45,942 nucleotides of DNA, taken from assembly GCA_001179505.1 (NCBI GenBank), contig CDMY01000418.1:26899-72840 (forward strand). Reading direction: 5' to 3'. The notes under the pieces were generated by a model. The model was not told where the DNA came from, did no database searches, and worked only from the letters and a program-made list of their open reading frames with translations. A program made the translations under genes and the position numbers. Origin of the DNA: Vitrella brassicaformis (taxonomy: Eukaryota; Sar; Vitrellaceae). Position 1 is the first letter of the stretch. Each line of letters begins with the position of its first letter. Shown in pieces: positions 1 through 10,631 of the stretch.

Positions 1-353
1 GGGGGGGGGGGGGGTTGGGGTCGTCGCATCACACAGCCTGATGCGTCCCCGCGTGCTGGCGGGCACGGATCTGGCTGGCACCCTTTTACGGTATTCAGGT
101 CGGAGCTAGGGTCCGGTCCCTCCGAGCCGCGGTGGGGAATAGACGAACGGGTCGTTTTACCGCGAGCTTTGGCGAGCTTTTGCAAAACCCGAAAAAATTG
201 CATACATTGCCCACACGGTTCTCAGCACACCAGTAGCACACAGCACACCCCTACACCTCAGGGACGTCCAGGACGAGCGAAAGACATCATGTTGAGACAT
301 CCATCATGTTTTAAAGCCTCCGTTAAACGGTTGTCCCTGGCGAGACCGGAGAA
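1..353. other. Window start and kinase upstream region
   Basis: Begins with 14 consecutive G, which looks like a sequence-end artefact or homopolymer. The rest is the presumed promoter and 5' UTR of the kinase gene. No convincing ORF or recognisable core-promoter motif was seen. Confidence 0.4.
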
Positions 354-2530
354 ATGAGCGAAGAGATCGACAGGCATGTGTTGCGCAAGTACGAAATCGT
401 CCAGAAGCTCGGCAAAGGCGTAGGCGAAGGGGCAGGCTCGGCAAGCGCATGTGCGTTTCTCCACCTCAGGCCTATGGGATTGTTTGGAAAGCCATTGACA
501 AGAAGATAGGGGAGGTGGTGGCGCTCAAGAAGATATTCGATGCCTTCCAGAACGCCACTGATGCCCAACGGACTTTTCGAGAGATCATGTTCCTGCAGGA
601 GCTCAACGGGCATGATAATATTGTCAAGCTGTTGAATGTGCTGAAAGCCGACAATGATCGCGACATATACTTGGTTTTCGACTACATGGGTAGGCAGCAG
701 GAAAAGGCATAGATGACGGTGTGCACATGACCTGCGCATGGTTATTTTCAGAGACGGACCTGCATGCTGTTATCCGCGCGAGCATCCTTGAGGTGGGCGT
801 GCTTGGATTTGGCATCTCATGTCACTGCTTGCGCTCTGCCGGCATGCAGGAGATTCACAAGCAGTACATCGTCTATCAGCTTCTGAAATCGCTCAAATAC
901 ATGCACTCAGGCACGGGTGAACCGATCAGCCTCCTCTCACGTATTTCTTTTTCTTGTCAGGGGAGCTACTTCATCGTGACATGAAGCCTTCCAACATCCT
1001 TCTCAACTCCGAATGCCATGTTAAAGTTGCAGATTACGGGTAAGTGGCGGCCAGGCAACCTGGCATGGACGGGATATGCGTGTGTGGGGTCCAAGGCTTG
1101 CCCGGAGCGTTGCGCAGAGTGACAGTGAGGTCGGCACCAACCCCGTTCTTACAGACTACGTGGCAACACGATGGTGAGCCTTCCATTCCATCCCGTCTAC
1201 CAACCCCGTATCGGTTTGTCTGCGTTCAGGTATCGTGCCCCTGAAATTCTTCTCGGCTCTACCAAGTATACGAAGGGTGTGGACATGTGGTCACTTGGGT
1301 GCATCCTGGGAGAGCTTATCGGAGGGAAACCCACCTTCCCTGGTAGACGACGAAATGACTTGATGCGATAGCAAGAGAACGCCTTTCTTTTCTGTGTGAC
1401 AGGGACATCTACTATGAATCAGCTGGAGAGGATCATGGAGGTCACAGGTGAACAGAACACCTGTAACCAACCGATTGCAATATCCCTCTATTCCTATGAG
1501 CCAGGCCGTCCTTCCCAAGAGGACATCGATGCGATGAAGTCGCCATTTGCCGCCACCATGCTGGAATCGTTGCCGATGGTTCGGAATCGGTGAGTTTACG
1601 AAAGGAAGGGACCATACGGTCAACGCAACGATTGTTGATGCACTGTCTATGTATTTGCGCAGTCCTCTGACCGAGATGTTCCCTACTGCTAGTTCTGATG
1701 CGTTGGACCTTTTGAAATCTCTGCTGCAATTCAACCCAAATAAGAGAATCAGGCAAATCATCGCACAAGGACATACAATGTTTGATTTCTTACCCTTCTG
1801 TCTTCAGCGCGGCGGACGCTTTGCAGCATCCTTATGTGGTGCAATTTCACAACCCCGATGATGAACCCGAGTGTGGCCGGATCATCAGGTGACTCGAACA
1901 AACATCACTGTGGGGGGACGTGTGATATATGTGTAATATTCGGACACAGGATTTCGATCGATGACAACACCAAGTCAGGGTTCTTGCAAGTGGTGCGAAG
2001 CCATGAAATGAGGGGCCTTGCCTTTCTTTAGGTATTCAATCGCCGACTACCGTGACCGCTTGTACAGCGAAGTGATCAAGAGGAAGAAGGACCAACGAAG
2101 GCATCGTCTCAGAGACCCTCAGGTACTAAGGGGAAGAAAAGCAAAGACCACCTACGACTCCAGCCCTGTCGTTCGTACAAATCAGAGCTCATCCGGTTCG
2201 GTTCACGTGGGCAGCAATAGCAGTGGCCCAGCAGATGGCGGAACCAGCGGTGCCGGTTCTGCTTCTCATTCGCGTGACCGCGTCTCTTCCTCTGGACATC
2301 GCCAGCGCGAGACGCAGCAATATCCTTCCTACCACCCGAATCAGCCCTCCCACAACCACAACCACCACCACGGCCAAACGCAATCATATGCCAGTCCCAA
2401 TGGGCAAGCTGCCTACCAACACAACCACCACGCTTATCAGCATCAGCAGGTGTATCAAACACACAGTGGAGGGACTACTGCAAGCCGCGGGGTACGAAAG
2501 GAAGGAATAAAAGCAGCTTTCCTGTGCTGA
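354..2530 (+). CDS. MAP kinase, ERK7/MAPK15-like, 13 exons
   Basis: Predicted 495-aa Ser/Thr kinase. Exons: 354-419, 470-689, 752-792, 850-916, 961-1039, 1096-1173, 1230-1342, 1403-1447, 1505-1589, 1663-1752, 1808-1888, 1950-1973, 2032-2530; the sum is divisible by three. Visible motifs: Gly loop GKGAYG (~20-25), VALKK with ATP-binding Lys42, catalytic HRDMKPSN (Asp138), DYG in place of DFG (156-158), activation loop T177-D178-Y179 followed by VATRWYRAPE, then [29 protein letters not shown] is typical of the ERK7/8 branch, whose members are autoactivating and act at cilia or basal complexes in other protists. The C-terminal tail (from ~370) is low-complexity, Ser/Gly then His/Asn/Gln-rich, and probably disordered. 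Intron 10 (1753-1807) has a GC donor. ATG 354 was chosen because it opens directly into the kinase domain. An alternative last exon could use an acceptor near 2550. Family assignment is firm; exact ends are less so. Confidence 0.9.
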
Positions 2531-2879
2531 TGCTGTTTTTTCCACGTGTAGGGCAGGGGGCTCCGCTAATTGGATAACTCATACTTCGCGAGGACAGGCG
2601 GGTGTAGCGACTCGGGTGATTTACGAAGCAATCATATCAAGCATCGAATTGACACGTGTACCATGCCCATCGGTCTCATTCACTCCAATTGCAGAAAGAC
2701 TGTTCTCGACCACTGGCGGGAAACAAAGGCAAAACTGGTTTTCCAGCGCCAGAACCGTTTTTCGCCCGAAGAACGGGCGGAACGCCCCCGACGGAAAACC
2801 AGACGCTTTGCACACACACAGGCCCTCGGTACAGAACACGGACACGCAGGGGCCAGACATAGGGGTTACAAACTGTGTT

Positions 2880-3060
2880 TTGGGTGGAAAGCTGAGCGCC
2901 TACAATGGAAAACTGCTGTTCTGCAATGGAAAACTGGGGTCCTCAATGAGAAAAGTGAGCACCTGTACCGGAAACCTGAGGCAGATCCTGAAAACGGGCC
3001 GTTGGAACGGAAAGCTGCGGTGGAAAACTGGTGTTCCAATGCAGTTTTCCCTGCTGTGCG
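2880..3060. repeat. Degenerate GGAAAACTG-type short repeats
   Basis: Variants of a nine-base core (GGAAAACTG, GGAAAGCTG, GGAAACCTG) recur roughly every 15-35 bp. The 166-aa ORF across 2570-3070 repeats WKT/WKTG because of them, and nothing else supports a protein. The remainder of 2531-3110 shows no recognisable gene. Confidence 0.4.
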
Positions 3061-3119
3061 CCTGGTTTGACCAGGAGATGTGTGCGGCAGGATCCAAGGT
3101 GTCATAAATTGTCATTCCC

Positions 3120-3800
3120 AAGCGACCCTTCTGAGAGATGACGGATAGTCGCCTCCCGGGCACCTGCGTGTCGTGAGACAACACGGCCCATGCCCATGGT
3201 CGCCCACTAAGTCGACGCTGTCGCAATCCGACGAAGAGAATTCGTTCTCCCCCAACGCCCACGGAACGCGAATCGGCCGAGACATACAAAATCGAATCGA
3301 CGCGAGGCACAGAAACGACTGGACGGCGTGCGCAACCGCAAATTGGCGAGGGTACGCTGCCCTAAGTACGACCCGATCGCCAAGTCGGCCTTGACGTACT
3401 TCGACGGACGAGTATTTAATCTCTCTCGGCGCCAACAGACGCAGAACAAGCGAGCCGTAAATTGCCGAGAGCAAGCTGCCCCGTATGTCATAAAGATCAC
3501 TGTCGTGATTCGACGGATTAGAGTTGATTGAAGCGACACCGTGCGCTCATGCGTGGCGACCGAGACTGTACCTCCGTTTCGATGGAAGTACACGACGATG
3601 ACGCGACGCCATACGCCATCGACACTGCGGCGAAAATACCCGAGGCCGTAAGTCGAGAGAGATCACGCACTTTAGCGAAACACTGTCCTGAGATCGCGGT
3701 CTGACATCGTGACGGCCTGAAGAGCCGCAGCGACCGAAAGCCGTCGTAGATGAGAGTGTAGCCGCCGTCATGAGCGACATAGCGTCACTCATGTAAGACG
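3120..3800 (-). repeat. Inverted copy of a degenerate repeat also present at 33.6-34.6 and 36.8 kb
   Basis: Read on the minus strand, 3210-3800 follows the same order of blocks as 33.67-34.15 kb on the plus strand. Shared blocks include a GGGCAGC-x-TGCCCTCGCCAATT core, a TTCGATTTTGTATGTCTCGG stretch and GCGTTGGGGGAGAA. The adjoining 3120-3195 matches 36.77-36.84 kb in inverted orientation (GTTGTCTCACGACACGCAGG). Copies are clearly diverged by eye. The long ORFs here are by-products of a C/T-rich, stop-poor composition. Confidence 0.6.
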
Positions 3801-3840
3801 ATCGACGGGGACTCCCTCGGCCTAGATAAATTCATGTACC

Positions 3841-4688
3841 GTAACGCACCAGTTGTGCGGTGCGAACTCCTGTTGCGATCCGTCCTACGTGACTGTGGAG
3901 AATGGCAAGCTGGTCATCCAACTGAGGTATCTGGAGCAAAAGCGAAGACTACCGAATGGAACGAGGGTGCATGTGAACAGACGTGCTACGCATGGTTCTC
4001 CGGCGGTGGGGTCGTAACGAGACAGCGCTACCAGTAGGGGAATCGTCGAGGCTCCGACGACACCGAGGGGTACTCTTGTCTGCCTTTGCTTCTCTCGCTT
4101 CTCATGCAGGTACGATTACTTTGAGACGCGCGCGAAGATAACAGAGGCACGCGGCTGGCACGAGGGCTTCTGGACGTCATCCTCTGACGGAGGCAACGAC
4201 CAGCATCCCCTCTCATCCGAACCAAGGAGCGAGTTCGACATATTCGATCATCGCGGCTATGTGGAACCCTCAGACTTCCATTTCATCGTCCAGAGATGGA
4301 CGGGAGGTGGCCCTTCGCCGAGACGCGAGTGGCTGGTGGCCAAGGGAGTGCGCGGCAAAGAGCTCGACATGTCCGAGCAGGGGAATTCCAGCATCCTAGC
4401 CCCAGCAGAGCAGGATGAAGACACTGGTGGCTCAGCCTGGCGGATCAATACCACGTTTTCTCCCTGTGGTTTGACCACGAGCGAGCGGCATGCTACCTGG
4501 ACGGCAGTCTCCTCCACGAGATCAAGGCCAAGACGAACAGCAGTCCGCCCGACGGGCTCTATGAGAAGATTCCAAAGAGCCTGTTCCACGTGTGGCTGTC
4601 GGCAATAACAAACTTTCGAATGAGAGGCGACAGGGTGAGCCCGGCCGGCTGTTACGGGGGCCCCGCGGGGGAGAACGAGCTAGAGTGA
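3841..4688 (+). pseudogene. GH16-like glycoside hydrolase, probably incomplete
   Basis: Three exon-like blocks resemble the family 16 concanavalin-A fold (laminarinase/agarase type, cleaving beta-glucans or galactans). Block 1 (~3841-4013) contains VTVENGKLVIQLR. A likely intron with a GTAACG donor spans 4014-4109. Block 2 (4110 to ~4306) contains YDYFETRAKI, GWHEGFWTS and SEFDIFDHRG. Block 3 (~4436-4688) contains YHVFSLWFDHERACYLDG and ends at TGA 4686-4688. The usual E-x-D-x-x-E active site reads E-F-D-I-F-D, so the acid/base Glu is Asp. Blocks 2 and 3 are in different frames and no good donor restores the phase. No start codon or signal peptide was identified upstream, where in-frame stops occur. 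It could be a decaying gene or one with an unusual intron. A partial duplicate lies just downstream. Confidence 0.5.
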
Positions 4689-4839
4689 GTTCTGGGGGCG
4701 ATGTTATGTTTGATTACGTTCTCATCTATACCACTGCCTCTCATGACGAGGCGACCACAACCCTGTAAGACGAACGAAAAAAAACGACTATGGTCATGCC
4801 TTTTCGTTGGATGATGATGACGATGCCGGCCTGATTGAA

Positions 4840-5653
4840 GACAGATGCGCACAAGTGCCACCGAGATGGACAGGGGGTGGCCCCGAACGAGACGATGGGA
4901 AGGACAAGCGAGTGAAACGCGAGGGGCTATTAGACGAGATAGTGACCGGCAGCAGATGGCAGTTTGGCACAAAACTTGACGTGAGCCGGCCCAAGCAGGG
5001 GAACACCAGCGACCCAACCCCGTCAGAGCAGGAATGAAGCACTGCTGGGGGCTTTAGCCTGGCGGACCAGCACCACGTTTTCTCCCTATTGTTTGACCAT
5101 AAGCGAGCGGAATGGTACCTGGACGGCGCATTACTATTTGATTGTTCCTCTCTGCTGTCGGCAATGCCGCTGGAACGTTGTCTGAGCGAGGCTCACAACG
5201 GTCTCACAAGGTTTTGCATCAGAGAGCAGCTCATGCAAGGAGGACGGCGGCCGAGGCGCGTCAGAGGGTGCGAGAGGCTCAGTCTGCGGCATGGACATTT
5301 GAGAGGAAGGCGGCACCCTCAGATGAAGTAAAAGCAACCCGCGCAAAGAAGACAGCAGACAAGCGACAGAAGACTCAAGAGGCCCGGTCGGAAAGGGTGT
5401 TAAGACCGCCCACGCAAGGAAGAAAAGAGAAGAGCGGCAGAAGACTCAACAAGCGCAATCGGCATCGGCCAAAGCGGCACATGCTGCCAAAGGGTGGGAG
5501 AAGGTAGCGAATGCCTCTCGAAGGAAGCAGGAAGAGATCGGCGTCTGCTGGAGCGGATGGAGGCCGACGAGAAAGAGAAGGGGAAATACATGGACAAGTT
5601 CCGCTGGGGCGGTGCTATCAAGAAGGAGCCTGCGAGTCCATGAGTGTCGGCCT
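4840..5653 (+). pseudogene. Duplicated GH16 3' segment followed by an Ala/Lys/Glu-rich tail
   Basis: Positions ~4850-5130 repeat ~4277-4530 of the preceding GH16-like locus: the same AGATGGAC-GGG-GTGGCCC stretch, the same presumed intron 3' end (CTTTAG before CCTGGCGGA), and the same exon reading HHVFSLLFDHKRAEWYLDG. Beyond the repeat comes a charged, Ala/Lys/Arg/Glu-rich potential coiled coil. It is readable only in pieces: one frame to ~5400, another to ~5510, and a last one ending EKEKGKYMDKFRWGG with a stop near 5640. The mixed frames suggest a broken gene or missed short introns. No known family was recognised for the tail. Confidence 0.4.
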
Positions 5654-5673
5654 ACAAGAACGCGCGGAAGTAT

Positions 5674-5726
5674 GTTGGCTGTTTCAGGGATGGTTCTGAA
5701 ACAGCGACATCCCTGAAACAGCCAAC
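5674..5726. repeat. Perfect 19-bp inverted repeat (hairpin)
   Basis: Arms 5674-5692 and 5708-5726 are exact reverse complements around a 15-nt spacer. The spacer itself carries another CTGAAACA. It lies just past the last readable GH16-tail ORF and is followed by a CA microsatellite. Confidence 0.85.
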
Positions 5727-5734
5727 AGCGATAC

Positions 5735-5758
5735 ACACAGACACACACACACACACAC
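5735..5758. repeat. CA dinucleotide microsatellite
   Basis: A run of CA/CACA with minor interruptions, immediately 3' of the perfect hairpin. A short TA run follows at 5845-5860. Confidence 0.8.
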
Positions 5759-6153
5759 GCCGACGTGACTAACGGGCGAAACTCACTGTGACGGACACCA
5801 GTGCACTGGCGAGCGAACACCCCGCATCTACATCAACTATAACTTATATATATATATATGTAAGAAGTTCCAGAATGGAAGGCGCTGCAAGAAGAGAGAG
5901 CTCTAAATTTAGACATATCATGGAGAGAGTGGGCACAATGATGTGTGTCATCAGGAGGGGGCCATTGCCGGTGGTTTCGTACAGAGTTCCACACAACCAG
6001 CAGCTCGCAAACAGACGAATCACAATAAGAACGTAGCAGGATCTCTATCAAGAAAGATTTCACGATGCAAACATGTGATAGCCTGTACGAATGATGGAAT
6101 TCTCGACGATCAAAGTGATAGTGCGGACAGTCACTCCCCTGAGCAGTGGAGGA

Positions 6154-6681
6154 CTAGGTCTCAGAATGGGATGCGGAGCTGATTCGGCCTTCATCGGCGC
6201 AAAGCTGGTAGTGCCGAGCCCTCGAGTGTCCGCCAGTGCTCCCTATATATGGCAGGATACCAACACCACCAGAATCCCTCCGCTCGCCATCAAGATCCGA
6301 GAGGTGGTGGAACGTTCGCAAGCTTTCTTCAGCTGGTCGCATAGCGTAGTCTCCACTGGTAAGCTGCGATCTGGCCATCTGATATGACAAGCTCAAGGTC
6401 TTCTTCTTGCTCCTGCTCTTGCTCCCGTCCTGCGTCGCCCCTACAGATGGATCAGGCATGGGCAGGTCAAAGTCTCGGTTCTGTTTTTTCTTCTACTGGG
6501 TGTGACAACTGCTCGGCGTGAAAGCAACATTGTGATAGTCAGGGTCGGCCTGGCGCGTCTTCCAAGGTCGCATACTGCAGCCCGTCAGACAAGCACCATA
6601 GGTGAATGGCTGATGCAACTCTTTGTTCGAGGGCCATTGGGTCTGTTGCTGATACGAAAGGGCCGCGCTGGACGTATCCAT
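6154..6681 (-). CDS. Hypothetical protein interrupted by an in-frame TAG
   Basis: From ATG at 6681 (minus strand, context GGGGCAATGG) one frame stays open to a stop at 6154-6156 except for a single TAG at 6493-6495. The N-terminal half is Ser/Gln/Pro/Cys-containing (MDTSSAALSYQQQTQWPSNK). After the TAG it is Ser/Lys-rich, then mixed (RTFHHLSDLDGERRDSGG). No known domain was seen. The TAG could be removed by an intron, but no good splice pair of normal size (45-85 nt) was found. It may equally be a pseudogene or a chance ORF. Confidence 0.25.
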
Positions 6682-7263
6682 TGCCCCAGGCCTAGAGAGA
6701 ATTGATTGGATACTCGCCCCCTTGAGACGAAAGAGAAATCCTGGAAAGGACAAATGCATAGACAAGAGCAGCGTGAAGGACAAACCCTATCCCAGTGCTC
6801 CTTTTCACCTGTCAAGTCGCATCGTAGACCCTCCACCGATCCCCCCGTCTGTTTCTTGTCCCTTGCAGGGACTTGCTACTGTTATGTAATACGGATTGTG
6901 TGCAAGTAAGGCGGGCGGGGGGGGAGGCGACGTCACGCCGTGTGTGACGCGAGGACCATGACGCCTGTTGGCAATGCGACGAGGAGGCGTTTCGCCTGAG
7001 GAGCGATAGGACGGATTCTTGCGATTACTGGAGCGCCACTGGTCATACGACGACGGAGCCACGGCCTCCATACGCTGTCCATGTGCAAAAACAGTAGATA
7101 CCGTTTATGGCACGCCATTGTCGTCTCTCGCCTACATTGTTGTTGGCGTTTGCGGGGAAGTGGTCTTCCCTTCCATTCCTCAGATGCAGGCGTCGAGGGT
7201 TGCTACTTCCTCCTCTTGGTCCCGCTGACGGGGGGCTTGGACTTCTGATAGCCAGACGCACCC

Positions 7264-8330
7264 TTGCACAAACAATATCGTCACACCTTCGCTCTCCTTG
7301 AACTTTTTAATTGCCACGACCTCTTGCGTCTCCTGCATACATGCCGCCATGCCGAGAAGGCCACACACGTATCGAGGAGTAAAGATGAGGTGAATTCATG
7401 CTTTCTGGCATTACTCGTGCGTGCAAGGTCCCACTTTGTCTGTCTTCCCCTCCCCCCAGCACAACGAGTCATCAAACGGCTTTCCAACTGCAGTATATAT
7501 TTGTGCCAGTGCCACTGCCATATTGTCTCCTACCTGAACATTGATCCATTGAAGCTCGTCTTTTGAAGCCCCCTCCCCCTTGAACGGGGGGAGGGGGCGA
7601 CATTGCATTGTCCGGCCGAACATCTGACTTCACACGATGTGCATTGACTGCAATCACCCATCAAAAACAGTCGATTCTCGGCTTCTGGACAAGTCCTACC
7701 GCTAATGACTGAGTCCTCTTCATCCGCTCTTCCCGGATCCTTGCAAAATACAGTCAAATCGTTGTGGCTCTTGCATTCTCCCTTTCACGATCTACCCTAA
7801 ACGTCAGCCCGTGGCCAATCGCGATCACTGGTTTACTGTTTATAATCGACTTTGGTGCGACACTTTGCCTGGTGTCCCTTCCCGATCGCCTCCCATTACT
7901 CGGGGGCCCCTCTACAGCTCTGCACGAGGGGAAGTATTCCGTGTTGTTCGCATGTATGGCCTTGCGGCGCCTGATGGCAAGGTTTACTTTCGATGGGATC
8001 TCAATTATTGTGATCCTCTTCTGTTTGCCTTTTCTTTGCTCACCTCTCGCTCACTGCATGTGCATGAAGCGGTCGCCACGTTTCTGCTTTCTGCGAAAGC
8101 CTCGCGAAAGTGGTGGGTTGCGTTGCATCCGGTGCTTCCTTCTCCGGACTCGTGATTTTCTATGGACTCACACAGACCCTTTCTTGCGTACCCGTTCGGG
8201 GGGCCGGGGGGCAAGGTCCCCGTGAGGTTAACGAACGAACGAACGAACCTCCCCCCTCGTAACCGTTCGTCGAGCCGCGTTCGGGCGAGGCCCATCGAAG
8301 AATTTATCGAACTTTAGCATGAGGCCCTGA
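7264..8330 (+). repeat. Diverged dispersed repeat, copy 1 (partner at 13.3-13.7 kb)
   Basis: Blocks shared in the same order with 13.29-13.74 kb include a TTTT-AAG-CCCCC/GGGGG hairpin followed by ATTGCAT, CATTACTCGGGGGCCCCT, and CCCCCTCGTAAC-GTTCGTCGA. In this copy the last two blocks are about 340 bp apart; in the 13-kb copy they abut, so one has a large indel. Includes a GAAC tetranucleotide run at 8229-8247. No gene is recognised between 6.7 and 8.5 kb. Confidence 0.45.
7568..7598. repeat. C/G-only hairpin
   Basis: GCCCCCTCCCCC at 7568-7579 pairs with a GGGGGAGGGGGC at the right end, with a six- to seven-base loop. A weaker counterpart sits at about 13345-13365 in the other repeat copy. 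Confidence 0.7.
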
Positions 8331-8524
8331 CCTTGTTTCGGCATCGCAACACAACCGCATATGCCCCCCTCACCAACGACGCCCAACACTTTGTGCGAAA
8401 AAGGCAATCCTGACACACTTCATACTTATTCATCAAGCTGAGGAGATTGCGTGTTGAGGCACCAAAGGGGTTTACGTTGCGTTACACTGCTGCTGCTCCC
8501 CTAACACAACTTTCGTTTGGGAAG

Positions 8525-9939
8525 ATGAAGCGGGCAGCTGAAGGACCGGAGGAGGACGTGAACGGCCACCCAGCTAAGAGGCAAGTTGCTCAAGAGGGAG
8601 ATCTGGGGCATGAATCGTGCGTGCGCAGGGTTGCTCGTGATGGCGTAGCTGAGGAGGAAGATGAGGTGAAAGAGGACTTCGGGGGCTTCCCGTCGGAGGA
8701 GACCATGAATGAACTGGAAAACAGTGAGTCACAGAGCCACATGTCCTTCGTCCGCTCGTTTGTTGTGTGCCCCGTTTGCTTATGTCTCGCACGTGTCCGT
8801 CAGTCCAAAAGGAATTGTTCAAACTGGTAGGAACGACCGACACTCAGAGGATCACATGCATCTGATGGTTCGTGCCCTTCCTCAGGACGACGAGTGCGCC
8901 AAGGAGCAGATGGAAGTGCAGAAGAAATACGGTGGGGTACACAATCTTTCGTACACACGTATCATAGCGTGTCGCCCGCATACACCTCTCAGACAAACAG
9001 AAGAAGCCTGCGTTCGACAAGCGCAACGAAATCATTGCCGCCATCCCGCAGTTCTGGCTGCAAGCCTTCAAGAACCACAAGGGCATCTACATACATCAAG
9101 AAGACGAGGAGCTCCTCGGGGTAGGGTAGGGCATGGCAGCAGACAGGGGAACGAAAATAGCGCAAAATTCATACACACAGTCGCATCGTGAGTTCTATCA
9201 GCATCTGAAAACTATCGAAGTGGATGACAACCTGGATCACATGGGATCATACAAGCTGACATTCGTAAGAAGTGCTGAAAGGACACGTTTCTTCTTCAAG
9301 GTACGCGGGAGTTACTCGCGAGTAACAATCTGTGCATTGTGCAGCATTTTGAGCCGAATGACTTTCTGGAGAGTCTGACAATGTCCAAGAAGACCACGAT
9401 TCTGGACGGCAATGATGAAGTGTGCGAGATCAGCCCCATCGTTTGGCAGGAGAACATGGTGAGCAGCAGGGAGCAGATTAGCCCTCTGATGGGCGGCATG
9501 TGTAGCGTGAACTTCTGTCGAGTCAGGACATTGTATCCCGCATTCGCGAGAGGCGCAAGCAGCAACAAGAGAAGGGAGAATCGCCTGTAGACAGCGACTA
9601 CTCACTCTTCGAATGGTATATGTACACACATGAGGATTGCCAGTACGTGGGGGTTTGTGTGCACTTTTCTCAGGTTCACGCAGGAGGCTCCTGACGACAT
9701 ACCTGATTTGGGTGAGGTGATCCGCCGCGAGCTGTGGCACGACCCGCTCCAATACTACCTAGAGGTCAGCGGTTGGGCAGACATGCGACGACCAACATGC
9801 CTTTGTGTACACTGTCTGCACGCATGTTGCGCAGGAGTGTGACGAGGGGGGTCTGATCGACGAGGAAGAGGGCGAGGAAGAAGAAGATGAGGCCGAGGGC
9901 GAAGAGTACACGCCGATGGATGGTAGTTTGGTCAGATAA
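8525..9939 (+). CDS. NAP/SET family nucleosome assembly protein
   Basis: Predicted 284-aa histone chaperone that binds H2A-H2B or H3-H4 and helps deposit or evict them in the nucleus. Exons: 8525-8723, 8804-8826, 8886-8936, 9001-9120, 9202-9264, 9345-9458, 9527-9615, 9674-9764, 9835-9939; the sum is divisible by three. Order: an acidic N-terminal tail with a PAKR basic patch; an amphipathic dimerisation helix (ELENIQKELFKLDDECAKEQ); the core, with IAAIPQFWLQAF, DEELLGHLKTIEVDD, YKLTFHFEPNDF and DYSLFEWFTQEAPDD; and an acidic tail (DEEEGEEEEDEAEGEE). The spacing DEELLGHL matches human SET and decided the 9201 acceptor over one at 9180. Skipping 9265-9344 restores KLTFHFEPNDF. SET-like in length rather than NAP1-like. 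Confidence 0.9.
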
Positions 9940-10137
9940 GGGAAGGCTTCTGATGTGAATCAGTGTATGAACCTTTTTTGCGTGAAAAGACGTGAAAGAT
10001 AACCCATACGTGGAGAAATAATGAATCATGTTGCCATTCTCAAGATTCACGCCCACACACACACACACGGATAGTGAAGAAAATCGCGGGTCATCCAAGG
10101 AAGTGGTTTTTCTCACATCTCGTCCCTTCTCTATCCT

Positions 10138-10631
10138 TCAGTTGACGTCATCTTTGACGTACCAGTAATACTGGACAAACGGGACTACAAAAGAACCGAT
10201 CAGCAAGACAATGAGCACGAAAGACGACTTGAACCTGCGATAAGAGGTACCCGTTGCATTGTGTTGATCATCCTTCCAATGTGTGCGTACTGGTTGGCTT
10301 TGGTAGCCTCCTTGGACGGCACCTCAAACTTCGCCGATCTGCCCTGCTCAACGCCGATCTCCTCTCCCAACACATTGGTCTCCACGGCTGTCAACGTGTT
10401 CAGCATGAACCCTCGAAAGTCTGCCTGGCTGTTGCCTGCTGTCACCGTAACCTGCGGCGCAGTGGCAACCGGGCTGACCCAGCCTGATTCCGGCGCAGGA
10501 GGGATGGCAGAGAGCGTTGAACGCCATTGTCGAGGCCTCAATGGACCAGAGCCCTTGATGAATGTGGCTCGAGAGGTGGATCCAACCGAAAGGAGGAGAA
10601 GGAAGGCCAACAATAGCGAAAAGACCTTCAT
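10138..10631 (-). CDS. Small, probably plastid-targeted, single-pass membrane protein
   Basis: Predicted 145 aa: exon 1 at 10631-10291, a 56-nt intron at 10290-10235, exon 2 at 10234-10138. Splicing replaces a frame that stops early with one ending in a clear hydrophobic helix. The N-terminus is a signal peptide (MKVFSLLLAFLLLLSVGSTS) followed by RATFIKG and a Ser/Pro/Arg/Ala stretch, the layout of a bipartite plastid presequence. The middle (~60-113) is soluble. One membrane helix (~118-138, SSFVLIVLLIGSFVVPFVQY) is followed by YWYVKDDVN. Not recognised as a known photosystem subunit; thylakoid or another plastid membrane is the best guess. It is divergent from, and close to, the LHC gene. 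Confidence 0.6.

Noticed and set aside
1-20. Poly-G start as a telomere
   Set aside because: Pure G homopolymer without a repeating TTTAGGG-like unit; more likely a sequence-end artefact.
2570-3107. 166- and 163-aa overlapping ORFs as genes
   Set aside because: They overlap in different frames and derive from a degenerate GGAAAACTG repeat; no splice or family support.
9265-9344. Reading through FVRSAERTRFFFK in the NAP gene
   Set aside because: Skipping it with the strong GTAAGA donor gives KLTFHFEPNDF, which matches the NAP/SET family.
10235-10250. 16-nt mini-intron in the small membrane protein gene
   Set aside because: It would also restore the frame, but a 56-nt intron (10235-10290) sharing the same acceptor fits the window's intron sizes.
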